Source: Emiliania huxleyi CCMP1516
Lineage: Eukaryota > Haptophyta > Isochrysidales > Noelaerhabdaceae
Direction of reading: 5' to 3'
Length of the DNA: 64,000 bases
Assembly (NCBI RefSeq): GCF_000372725.1
Contig: NW_005198244.1
Location: 1,553,841 to 1,617,840, forward strand
Shown in pieces: positions 55,402-64,000 of this stretch. Every line of letters starts with the position of its first letter. The stretch's first letter is position 1. Position numbers and translations under genes: made by a program. Under the pieces are notes generated by a model. That model saw nothing but the letters and a program-made list of their open reading frames with translations. It made no database searches and had not been told where the DNA came from.

Positions 55402-56111
55402 CGCCGCCACATTGCGGTTGCGCCGGCGATCCTTGCGCTTTTGTGGGCGGCGTCCCGTGGGCTGCCTGCTGCGCTGCCTGCAATCGCTCTCGGCGTGCGC
55501 TCACCGCCCCCGCCGCGCACAGCCGCTGTTGGCGTTTTTCCCAGATGGCGGGCATTTTGCGCTCGTCTCGTCGTGTCGGGTCTCGCTTTTGACTTGCGCC
55601 TGTGGCATAGGGAGAAGCGCGGCACACAGGCTAGCCCCTGAGAGCTGTGCTCATAAGTAGTACATTTAATACAGCCGCGCAGGGCACCATGACGCATGAG
55701 CATACACTACAACACACACAGTCTCGAGGATGAGGTTGCAGGTTCCCAGAGGCAGAGCGCTAGAGCCTAGACAGCTGTCACGTGAAACTGTCAGCTCTGA
55801 CTGGAGCGTGGAGGTTGTGTGACACCTGACACTCACGGCTCGCTCGCCGCCGCACACCGGACACCGCACACACCGGGGCCGACCGCGCGACCGGGGGCTC
55901 TCGTGTCTCGACAACACGACATCGGCACACATATCTCGCCACACGCCGGCCGGTCGGCTCTCTACCGCAGCACCGAAGAGTCGATCTCGCCCGCCGGGCG
56001 GCGTTCACAGGGGACCCGGGACGTGTGCAAATAGACGAGAATGATACAGGCGTGCTCTCGGCGCGGCTGCAAGCCATGAGCTGGACACCCGTTGTCCCGC
56101 CCAAATCAGAG
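55402..56111. other. Convergent intergenic region, no gene seen
   Basis: 3' flanks of CNOT10 (+) and the EamA-type transporter (-). No repeat, RNA gene or coding region recognised. Confidence 0.4.
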
Positions 56112-57944
56112 CTACGCCGACGCCACTGGCAACGCCGCCGCCGCCGCCGCCGCCACTGACAACGCCGCCGCCGCCGGCACCGACGCCGCCGCCGCCGCCG
56201 CCACCGGCATCGCAAGCCTCGGCCGATGCGCGCCTAAGCTCTCGCTTGGGCATTCGGGAGCAGCGGCGGCCGGTGAAGCGACTGCAGCCGCGACGGGACG
56301 CGTGGCAGGCGCGTCGGTGGAGGAGACGCCGGCGGCGGTGTCGGTGGAGGCGATGCCGGCAGCGCTCGCCATCAGGGCGCCGGCGGCGACGAGGGAGGGG
56401 TCGATGGCCTCGCCGAGGAGGAAGCGCGCCTAGCGTGGACACCGGCTCCTCACAGCGTGCAGGGGTCGATGAGCCAAACAAAGGAGGAGGCGCCCAGAGC
56501 GCGGCGAAGAGCGGCTGCGGCGCGAGGAAGGGCTGCGCCGACGAGGCGTGCATCGTGCGCTGCGCCTCGAACAGGCAGCGCGAGCCGAGGTACCCCGAGA
56601 GGAGCACAGAGAGCAGCAGCAGCCCCCACTGCAGAGGAGAGATCAAGGCAACGGCGGCGAGGCCGGTGGCGGCGGCGCCGCCGCCGGCCGCGGCGACGGC
56701 CACCGCGCTGCACGCCACGAGTGCCATGCCGAGGATGCGTGCGTGGTTGAGCTGCGCCGCGTCAAAGCGTTGCACCTTGGCCGAGATTCATCCGGGATTG
56801 CGCCGAGAATTGGACGAGATTTAGCCGAGATCTGACCGAGATCTAGCGTCCAAGAGTGCTCACCCAGTGAGAGCAGCGCACGCGGCCGAGCGAGTACAGC
56901 AGCGCGGAGCACAGCAGCGCGGCTGGGGCGAGCGAATCCGCGGGAGAGGAGGCGAGGAGGGAGGCGTCGCCGCTCGCCGCCGATCTGAGGGACGCGTCGC
57001 GGACGCGTCACGGTCAAGTGCAATGTCCACTCGTGCTGTGGATCGAGGGTGGTTGCGTTTCCACGCATCGGAGAGCGCGTGCCTGCGAGCGACCGAGAGC
57101 ACCGCGGCACAGGAGAGGCCGCAGGAGAGCCAGGTGCGGCCTCCGACTCGAGAGGAGGGCAGCGTGAGCGCCTGATAGGGGGGGGGGGGGGAGTGCGAGG
57201 CAGAGGGAGGGGGGTTGCAAAGCACAGGACGAGGGTTGACTGCGCCTGCAGCAGTGGCACGAAGACGTGCACCGTCGCCATCAGCACCTCCGAGCGAGCC
57301 GCCGACAGCCGGGCAATCGCCCAGGCGGAAAGGAGGTTCCCGCTTGCACCGATTAGCGAGAGCTCTGCAGTCGCGAGGCAAAAGGCGGCCCGACTCATAG
57401 AGCGCTCGCCCTCACCGCTCGTTTGCGGCCGCCGCATACGGCGCGCGAGGACCAAGCCCGATGACAGTGTCGCCATCAGCACGTACCGCACCTGCGCGAG
57501 GGCGAGGAGGCGGCGAGGCTGTGAGTCGAGGCGACGGTGGATATGGCCGATGACGAGGGAGGTGTAGAGAGTACGTGCTGTACAGCGCACCGCCGACACG
57601 ACAGAGGGTGGGCATGGAATGCCAGTCGAGTAGACGGCGCGAAGAAGCACGGGGTACGTGCCCCAGAGCGCAGCGGTCGCGAGCAGAAGCAGTCGGGCCC
57701 GAGAAATGGACGTGCCCAAGGTAGGGAAGATTGCTTCCGATGATCTATGGGCTTGTGGCGATGCCGTGACTGACCCGTCCGACGGCAGATCATTGGCCGC
57801 TTCTTCAGCAGTGTGCTGCCCAAAAACACCGCGCAGGTTCGGGCGTGAGGGGTGGGCCACTTGTGTTGAGGCAACGCCGCCTCGGAGTGGAAGATGGTAG
57901 CCCTCCGCCGCCAACACTAGCGTCACAAGGGCTGGCAGCGACAT
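56112..57944 (-). CDS. EamA/DMT-superfamily transporter (multi-exon)
   Basis: The start at 57944 gives a leader MSLPALVTLVLAAEG and a transit-like stretch, suggesting ER entry or a complex plastid. Then come the DMT span LLLLATAALWGTYPVLLRAV, TLYTSLVIGH, a span LRYVLMATLSSGLVLARR, and FCLATAELSLIGASGNLLSA followed by WAIARLSAARSEVLMATVHV, typical of the second EamA helix pair. Later exons give WLSCGLSCAAVLSVARRHAL (near 57140-57080), a short hydrophobic exon near 56940-56870, and LGMALVACSAVAVAAAGG plus LISPLQWGLLLLSVLLSGYL (near 56740-56590). The last exon, about 56410-56112, is Ala-rich (LVAAGALMASAAGIAST) and ends in poly-Ala. Exon borders are approximate. The start is 241 bp from the divergent methyltransferase gene. 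Substrate unknown. Confidence 0.65.
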
Positions 57945-58185
57945 CAGACCAGATGATGATAAGACGAGATGAGGCTAGCGAATTTCCGGGAGTGGCAGCG
58001 ACGCAAGCATATACCAGCCGTGGAAGGGGACACAATCCGCGGGGTTCGAAATTTCTGAGCGCCAGGAGGGTTAAGGTTTTGCGGGGTATGGTATACCCTT
58101 TTCGGTTTCGCACCGTACTACACGCAGAAGAAATTGGACCGGCCTCGGCCTCTCGCGCACTCGCGCCATTTGTGCCTCGAAGCTC

Positions 58186-61100
58186 ATGAGCCTCCCGATC
58201 GCGCAAAAGCAGCGTTCCTCGCGCGCCGCAGGACGTCCGGCCTGCCCTGATTTTGGCAGGCCCATCCTTGGATGGCGGCGCGACTTGAACACCCACATGC
58301 GCGGGGAGATCGTCGAGTTTCGGAAGTACGGCGGAAGGACGACGGGAGACGAGTGGCAGATCTCGTACCGAGATGGGGCCACGCTTTGGACCTGGGCACG
58401 CCTCACGCAATGGGTGGACTCGCAGCCTCCGTATTCGCCCGTCTCCTCCATCACTGCCGCCGCCGCCGCCGCCGCAATGGCTAACAACGCCGCTGTGAAC
58501 GCGGAGGCGCAGCCCGCGGCACCCTCGCTAGCGCTGACGGCTACCGATGCGGCGGTAGCGGCGGCGGCGGCGGAGGAGGAGGAGCAGGTAGAGGAGCGGC
58601 AGCAGCAGCAGCAGGCGGCGGCGGCGGCGGAGGAGGAGGAGCAGGTAGAGGAGCGGCAGCAGCAGCAGCAGGCAGCGGAGGAGGAGGAGGAGCAGCAGGC
58701 GACGGAGGACGGCCTGCAGCTGGAATCCAACTCGGAGGCCTCGCTGGAGCAGCCAGGCCGCGAGCACGGATCCTCATGGGCTAGCGGTGGCGGTGGGGGC
58801 GGGGGCAGCAGCAGCGGCAGCAGCGGCGGCTGCGACGGCGAGGCTGCCACCGCTCGTGACGGCGCTGCTGCCGGCTCCGGGCTCGAGGCGAGCACACCCG
58901 CCGTGGACTGGTGGGATATGTCGTCGTCCGATGACGATGCAGTTGCCGGCTCCGGGCTGGAGGAGGCTGCCCTCACAGGGCTGCAGGTTGCGTGCTCTCC
59001 CGGTGGCAACGCGTCGGCCACTCGGAGGCGGCGCTCGCAGCGACCCTTTTCCCTGATAAACCCACCCACCAAGCGCGGCAAGAAGCGGCCCGCACAGTCG
59101 GCTTCCACGCCAACGCCGCCTCGGCGGAGGGGCGGCGTGGTCTATATGAGGTCGACCGACCCCCCCGCCGAGTGCGCGATTCCGGGATGTTGCACTGCCG
59201 CAAACAGGCCGCACCCGCTCGTGGCCGGGCTGCGAGTGTGCGAGCGCCACAGAGACCTCGCCGAGAGGGCGGCGCTGGCGAGGCGGCCGCCGTGCGACAC
59301 GGTGCCGGACGGCTCGAGCTCTGTTCGGTGCGCGGCTGGGAGCGAGGGCTGGGCTTGCAACTCGCTCGGCTGCCAGGTGGGGCTACGCAGAGGATGCATC
59401 CTCTGCGGCGTCGGCGGGCCTTCTGACGGGGAGGAGGGCGAGGAGCAGGGCAAGGAGGAGCGGGGCGAACAGCGGAGAGGTGGCGTGAGTGGCGGCAGTG
59501 GCGGCAGCGGTGGCGGTGGCGGCGGCAGTGGCCGCGGTGGTAGCAGCAGCGTTGGCGGCGACACAGTCAGCAGCGCTGGCGACGAGGCTGGCGGCGGCAG
59601 TAGTTGCAGCCTCGAGCCGGTGTCGTGCGCGAAGCCCGGCTGCACGGCGCGCTTGCACGACGGCTGCCGCAAGCTTCTCGCGCGGCGGGTGCAGGTCTGG
59701 TGGGAGGGCGACAGGAAGTGGTTCTGGGGCACGGCAGACGACTTCGAGGCGGGCGGCGGCGGCGGCTTTGAAGGCGGCGGTGGCGAGAGGACGGTGCATT
59801 ACGACGACGGCACGCAGCAGGAGGAGCGGCTGGGCGAGGCGGCCGGGGAGGAGGAGGTGGAGTGCCGGTGGCTCGTGAGGCGGTCGCCAGGTCAGCTTCA
59901 CGCCTCTGTGTGGCAGTCGGCTTGCACGTGCAGCAAAGGGGTGGTCGCGGAGGAAGGGGCGGCGCGCGATTTGGAGGAGAACGCGCGGCACTGCGCGATA
60001 TGCTGCCTCGCCGATTACCGCCACGGCTCCGAGTCGGGCCCTGTGAATCACCTCGTCTTTTGCGACGGCTGCGGCTTGTGCGTGCACATGTTTTGCTATG
60101 GCGTCAACGCAACCGGAAAAGAGTTTGGGCGCGCGGCGGTCGACTCCATCCGGTTCGAGTGCGACGTCTGCCTCCATCTGCGAGGCCGGCCGGCCACGCC
60201 GCCCGCTTGCAGCCTGTGCCCCAGCCCGGGCGGCGCGTTGCGCAGGCAGCAAAGCGGCCGCTTCGCTCACGTGTCCTGCATCGAGTACGGCTACTTCGAC
60301 TACCCGCTCGCGCCGCAGCACGAGTCGGGGAGCTTGTGCCGCCGCGGGTCGGGCTGCGGCGCGTGCCTCAAGAGCAGGTATCGCGACTCCCGCCGCAGGC
60401 GCGATGTGATAGAGGCGGTGAGGAGGAGCGGCTGGCGCTGCACCGCGCCGGGCTGCTTGGACCGGAACCACACCGCGGGGCTCGTGCTCTGCGGAGGGCA
60501 GGGCGCGGGGTGCCGCCACGCCGCGCACGTCTCGTGCGCGCAGCGCGTGGGATCGGGGTGGCATCTCAAGCAGAAGGAGTTGAGCGACTCCACCGCCATA
60601 GAGATCACATGCGAGGAGTGCTCCGACGTCTACCTCGACGTGCGTGACGACCGCCCTCCGGCCTACCTCCAGAGGGCGGTCGTGCCGCCGGTGGCCATCG
60701 CCCCCTTTGCCAGCGATGAGGCGTACGCCACCGCCCGCTTCACCTTCCAGGTATCCCTTGTGAGCCATCCCGAGCCCTCACGAGAGCGCCACCCTCGTGC
60801 CTCTCTGCCCTCCGAGCCCTCCGAGCCCTCCAAGCTCTCCACCCCTCCCAAGCCCCACGCACAGGACTGGGCGCACGGGCCCTGTTTTGGCTTCACCCGC
60901 GTCGGCCTTCGCGGCGGCGGCCTCTGCGTCGGCGCCTGCGACAGCGCGCGCGACGCACGCGCACAGTACGTGGCCACGTTCCGCTCGAAGGAGCCGCTCG
61001 ACAACATCTGGAGGATGGGCAAGGACCCGCGGGTGAGCCGCTCGACGGATGTGATCTACTGCGGCTTCTGCTGCAAGCCCTTCTCGCCCGCCGGCAATGG

Positions 61101-62130
61101 CCTTGGCTTTGACGACGTGCACTTTGGCGACAACTTTGACCTGCTCGCCAAAGCGCTGTGCGACCGCCGCGACGTGCTGCTGCTCGAGGACAAGTGCCTG
61201 ATCTGCGAGAACGTCCCGGCCCTGCTCAACCACATCACCCTCGACCGCATCGAGCGCCTCGGCTTTTACTGCAAGGTCTTCGTCGTGTCCGGCTCGCAGT
61301 TTCGCTGCGCCAGCGCCCGCCAGCGGCTTGTCCTGGTGGGCTTTCGAGACCGGGCCGCGCTCGACCGCTTTACGCCGCCGCCGCCGCAGTCCGTCGCGCC
61401 CACGCCGCTGCGAGCCATTCTGCAGGACTTCTCACAGGAATCCAGCCCGGACCTCTTCATCAACGCCCCCAAGTTTCGCATGGCGACGAGCGACTCGCAC
61501 GTCGTCAGCTTGGGCTACCAATACGGCGCACGGTCGCCAACGAGTTCGTACGGCAGTTTGACGACTCCGGGGACCCTGCTCTGCGTCGCCGAGCACTTCA
61601 AGGATCGCGAGCTGCCGCTCACCCCCGCCCAGGTCCGGCAGCTTGACTACGGCCACTTGCGCAGGCGACCCGCTCGCCACCTTCTCCCTCGAGATCTGTG
61701 CGCGCTTCACACTCCTCCTGTGAACAGGCTGCATCCGATGGAGCAACTCGCCTCCTTCTCCTACGAGGCGCACGAGCAGCCACAGCTCCGTGGCCGCCTG
61801 ACGGCACAGTACGCGGCCGTCGCCCAGACCATCTGCTTGAACATCTTTGAAGCCTTCCAGGCGGAGGTGCTCGCGGCGATCGGGAAGCCGTCCGTCCGCA
61901 CGGAGCTCTATGAGCGCTTGGACCGCATGGGCGTCACGGCGCACCGCTCCAGCGGCAGCGGCAGCTGGCTCGAGACTCGCGTGTCGAGGACCGGAGTGCC
62001 CTTCTACAAGTACTTGAACCTCAAGGAGTTTGACGACCCCGCAGACGAGTTGAGCGAGTATGAGCTTTGGGTGCAAGAGAACATCCGCGAGAATAAGCGA
62101 TTGTTGGAGAAGCTGGGACTTGTCTCATGA
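58186..62130 (+). CDS. Tudor-PHD-ePHD protein fused to a diverged cytosine-C5 DNA methyltransferase domain
   Basis: 1314 codons in one frame; 60751-60864 looks like an in-frame GT-AG intron of 114 nt (FTFQ joined to DWAHG). Order: Tudor-like segment with EWQISYRDGATLWTWARL (residues about 30-65); Ala/Gln/Glu tandem repeats; Cys/His-rich zinc-type region (about 338-410); second Tudor-like block VQVWWEGDRKWFWGT...VHYDDG (about 503-560); PHD finger HCAIC...FCDGCGLCVHMFCYG...CDVC (about 601-662); extended PHD from CSLCPSPGGAL to CEEC (about 676-812). The methyltransferase core follows: motif I-like CFGFTRVGLRGGGLCVGACD (about 900), motif IV DVIYCGFCCKPFSPAG (about 954-969, catalytic Cys kept, canonical PCQ replaced by CCK), motif VI ICENVPALL (about 1006), motif VIII-like ARQRLVLVGFR (about 1046), and motif IX/X-like NRLHPMEQLASF and AQYAAVAQT (about 1181-1215). 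Histone-reading modules joined to a DNA methylase suggest a nuclear chromatin enzyme; activity is not certain. Confidence 0.85.
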   Translation: MSLPIAQKQRSSRAAGRPACPDFGRPILGWRRDLNTHMRGEIVEFRKYGGRTTGDEWQISYRDGATLWTWARLTQWVDSQPPYSPVSSITAAAAAAAMANNAAVNAEAQPAAPSLALTATDAAVAAAAAEEEEQVEERQQQQQAAAAAEEEEQVEERQQQQQAAEEEEEQQATEDGLQLESNSEASLEQPGREHGSSWASGGGGGGGSSSGSSGGCDGEAATARDGAAAGSGLEASTPAVDWWDMSSSDDDAVAGSGLEEAALTGLQVACSPGGNASATRRRRSQRPFSLINPPTKRGKKRPAQSASTPTPPRRRGGVVYMRSTDPPAECAIPGCCTAANRPHPLVAGLRVCERHRDLAERAALARRPPCDTVPDGSSSVRCAAGSEGWACNSLGCQVGLRRGCILCGVGGPSDGEEGEEQGKEERGEQRRGGVSGGSGGSGGGGGGSGRGGSSSVGGDTVSSAGDEAGGGSSCSLEPVSCAKPGCTARLHDGCRKLLARRVQVWWEGDRKWFWGTADDFEAGGGGGFEGGGGERTVHYDDGTQQEERLGEAAGEEEVECRWLVRRSPGQLHASVWQSACTCSKGVVAEEGAARDLEENARHCAICCLADYRHGSESGPVNHLVFCDGCGLCVHMFCYGVNATGKEFGRAAVDSIRFECDVCLHLRGRPATPPACSLCPSPGGALRRQQSGRFAHVSCIEYGYFDYPLAPQHESGSLCRRGSGCGACLKSRYRDSRRRRDVIEAVRRSGWRCTAPGCLDRNHTAGLVLCGGQGAGCRHAAHVSCAQRVGSGWHLKQKELSDSTAIEITCEECSDVYLDVRDDRPPAYLQRAVVPPVAIAPFASDEAYATARFTFQVSLVSHPEPSRERHPRASLPSEPSEPSKLSTPPKPHAQDWAHGPCFGFTRVGLRGGGLCVGACDSARDARAQYVATFRSKEPLDNIWRMGKDPRVSRSTDVIYCGFCCKPFSPAGNGLGFDDVHFGDNFDLLAKALCDRRDVLLLEDKCLICENVPALLNHITLDRIERLGFYCKVFVVSGSQFRCASARQRLVLVGFRDRAALDRFTPPPPQSVAPTPLRAILQDFSQESSPDLFINAPKFRMATSDSHVVSLGYQYGARSPTSSYGSLTTPGTLLCVAEHFKDRELPLTPAQVRQLDYGHLRRRPARHLLPRDLCALHTPPVNRLHPMEQLASFSYEAHEQPQLRGRLTAQYAAVAQTICLNIFEAFQAEVLAAIGKPSVRTELYERLDRMGVTAHRSSGSGSWLETRVSRTGVPFYKYLNLKEFDDPADELSEYELWVQENIRENKRLLEKLGLVS
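58571..58695 (+). repeat. In-frame tandem repeat (EEEEQVEERQQQQQAAAAA)
   Basis: Two nearly identical units of about 57 bp (GAGGAGGAGCAGGTAGAGGA...) in the N-terminal part of the methyltransferase protein, followed by a third partial unit. Length polymorphism is likely. Confidence 0.85.
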
Positions 62131-62666
62131 GAGATTTCTCTGTGTAATATTTATTGGTGCCCTCGATTCGAGATAGAAGCGACTTTTACAGCGCCTCACA
62201 CAAAATATTACACCACCTGCGACCTGGACCTGTCGCTCTCGCCCGTGCGTCTGTTTTACTATTTCCACCACGCTCTGGCTGGCATATGGCCAACATGAGA
62301 TGCTCGACGGCTGCCGGTGCGGCGTTCTCCCCGTCGGTGATAGTGCTGACAGCGATGCGTTCAGAAAGGAGAGGTGCGTGTGGTTCCTCGACTTTGCAAT
62401 CCGCTTGCTCTCTGACCCAAAGTGGAGCAAGCGGAGGCACTCGCCTGCACGGCGCACGTCAAAGTGCGCCCGCATCTCGCGGAACCTACAGCACACCTTA
62501 CAACGTGAAGGAACGACTACAGACACAGTGCGCGGCACAATTGCGATGGACAGGCAAAGCCCTATGGTCTCGAGTGCCAGCTAGAATGCAAGAATGTGGC
62601 GTAATTCCATCTACATCGCGCCACCCAACCAGGTGCTCAGTCCGTTTAGAGAATGTAACGCCCAGA
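62131..62666. other. Convergent intergenic region
   Basis: 3' flank of the methyltransferase gene and of the minus-strand glycosyltransferase-like gene. No repeat, RNA gene or convincing coding region recognised. Confidence 0.4.
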
Positions 62667-63959
62667 TCAACCCACGTCACGTTGGCGGCGCCTATTCATA
62701 GGCGTGAGGTGTGAGGCTCGTGCCGTTCGCAAGCGCGGTTCGACCCGCGTTGTGGGGGCGCCCTGGCCGTCATTCTCCGATCCCAAGATGTGCCCCACCA
62801 GTACGTCAACCAAGACACGCCCTCCTGCGGCGTCCGTCTGCCACTGCTTCCTGGCGGTGTCGACTGCTACCGCGACCATATCTGCCACGGGGACGGGATT
62901 GGCTGACGCCCGGCCTGAATCCCCGGTCGGCGTGGAGGCGGCCTCGACCAGCCTCTGCGCGCCCTCGATGACCACAGCTGGCGGAAGGCCACCCTGTGTC
63001 ACTATGTGAATGCTCTCCTGCGGTCAAAGGTGTACCGCTCGATGCCTCCGTAGACCACGTTCGACAGCCCGCGCTCTCTCACCAGGAGAAGGTCGGCGAC
63101 CACAGAGGAAAGGCGCACATAGGCGTCGTCGTCTGCCAGCGCGATGAACTCGTGAGATTGGGCGACGCACTGGCGAAGCCAAGCAACGCCTTTGTGGCGT
63201 AGAAAGCGCCGTCCTCGCCACGGATCGCCGCGAGGTCGGCGTGCAGCCGCTGCTCCTCCCGCACAGCATCCGCAAGCAACGACTCGTGCGCAAGCGTTCT
63301 GCTCGACTGCACGCCAGCGAGCGTGTACAGCAGGGCCGCCGACCGTTGAATAACCTTGCTCGTCGTTGAAGCGGTCGCATTCACGCCGGGCAGGGCCGAG
63401 GCATTGCCACCCCTGTCGCCCTGAAGGATGCACGCCACGTCTTCCGCGTTCCGGCGACTCGCAGCTTCGCCTGGCTCGCAGGATGGCCGGCATGCAGCAC
63501 TGTCGGGACCCGCCGGCCCTTGGTGAGCAGCCACGCCCACACGACGCGCTGCTGCAGACCTGTTTGGTCGGGTGCATGACGCCAGCCAGACAGCCCCGTC
63601 CTTGCGCGGTGGTGGCCATTCCGTCAGAGTGGAGGGTGATCACAAATCGGAGGTGACACGGTGCACCAACAACGGAGTGGCGAGCGGTTCTAGCCACTTC
63701 TTCGTGATGTGTGTCTCGAGGATTGGTCGGCGGTAGGGACGCGGGAGGGTCGCACCGACGGCGGAGGTTGCTCGTCTTGCTGAGGACGCCAAGCGCAAGG
63801 AAGCTGTCGGTATCGCGGCACGGCGGGACTCGCGACATGCCGACATCTTGCCTGGAGGACTCGGTCGGTGCCGCGTCGTTTCGCGCAATATGAGACTCGC
63901 ACGTCCCCTGAATAAAGAAAAGCGGGCGGTTGTTTAGTAAGCGTCGAAAAGGAAAAAGA
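62667..63959 (-). CDS. GT31-like (beta-galactosyltransferase family) protein, frameshifted, 5' end uncertain
   Basis: Golgi-type glycosyltransferase pieces in order along the minus strand: SFLALGVLSKTSNLRRRCDP (near 63800) and HLRFVITLHSDG (near 63645-63615), then SRTLAHESLLADAVREEQRL followed by HADLAAIRGEDGAFYATK (near 63300-63200), then in another frame GVAWLRQCVAQSHEFIALAD followed by DDAYVRLSSVVADLL (near 63195-63100), with the family DDD motif for Mn-UDP binding, and VVYGGIERYTFDRRR. The break at about 63199-63203 would be healed by one extra base in an AAA run. A stop follows at 63002; the frame 63002-62667 has VLVDVLVGHILGSEND, faintly like the ED-V-x-x-G motif, and may be a further exon. 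It may be a pseudogene or carry sequencing errors. The true N-terminus may lie beyond the window. Confidence 0.55.
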
Positions 63960-64000
63960 ATTCGGGGTATCACGGGGGCGAGTAGATCTCGCGAAGGTTT

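Noticed and set aside
62300-62714. Plus-strand frames downstream of the methyltransferase
   Set aside because: No domain, leader or composition signal; several frames overlap on both strands.

Overview
The window is GC-rich nuclear DNA from a unicellular eukaryotic alga. Genes are short-intron and tightly spaced, homopolymeric Ala/Pro/Gly/Ser runs are common, and centriole, CCR4-NOT, plastid-type rubredoxin and plant-type vitamin B6 (PDX1) genes sit side by side with many small transposons. The composition and the very high frequency of GC-AG introns suggest a haptophyte of the Emiliania/Gephyrocapsa type; this is inference, since no marker gene is present. An assembly gap of 584 N lies at 49954-50537.

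Layout. 0-2 kb: a secreted Cys-rich protein (-), then a GA microsatellite. 4.0-10.2 kb: a C2CD3-like centriole protein (+). 10.6-12.6 kb: a BTB plus nucleotidyltransferase-like fusion (-) with two apparent frameshifts. 12.8-14.5 kb: a duplicated repeat with a P-loop gene fragment and a MITE with 49-bp inverted repeats. 14.6-16.2 kb: a multispanning membrane protein (+). 16.6-17.0 kb: an atypical thioredoxin (-). 18-19.8 kb: a DUF3431-like protein (+). 20.2-23.1 kb: a membrane-anchored rubredoxin and PDX1 (both +). 23.8-27.1 kb: a WW-ankyrin protein (-), with the second copy of the P-loop repeat just upstream. 29.2-32.4 kb: an MFS/GPH-type sugar transporter (-). 32.4-34 kb: a repeat cluster. 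34.6-36.9 kb: an intronless SGNH-hydrolase-like type II membrane protein (-). 37.4-38.3 kb: an AsaB/CmcJ-like hydroxylase (+). 39.9-41.3 kb: an internally duplicated exported protein (+).

42.5-49.4 kb is a complete Ty1/copia retrotransposon: 244-bp LTRs identical as read, a 5-bp target duplication and one uninterrupted 2167-codon ORF that begins inside the 5' LTR. Its 3' end is 126 bp from the stop codon of the rRNA dimethylase DIM1 (-), whose middle is lost in the gap. 52.5-55.4 kb is CNOT10 (+), 56.1-57.9 kb an EamA/DMT-type transporter (-), and 58.2-62.1 kb a large chromatin protein (+). That protein joins Tudor-like segments, a PHD finger and an extended PHD to a diverged cytosine-C5 DNA methyltransferase domain. 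The right edge holds a GT31-like glycosyltransferase (-) with a frameshift.

The genes form no operon or pathway cluster. The notable themes are the PHD-methyltransferase fusion, the dominance of GC-AG introns, the retrotransposon whose reading frame crosses its own primer binding site, and small repeats sitting at gene 5' ends. Exon boundaries are given only where conserved protein sequence fixes them; otherwise a feature is the span from start to stop codon.
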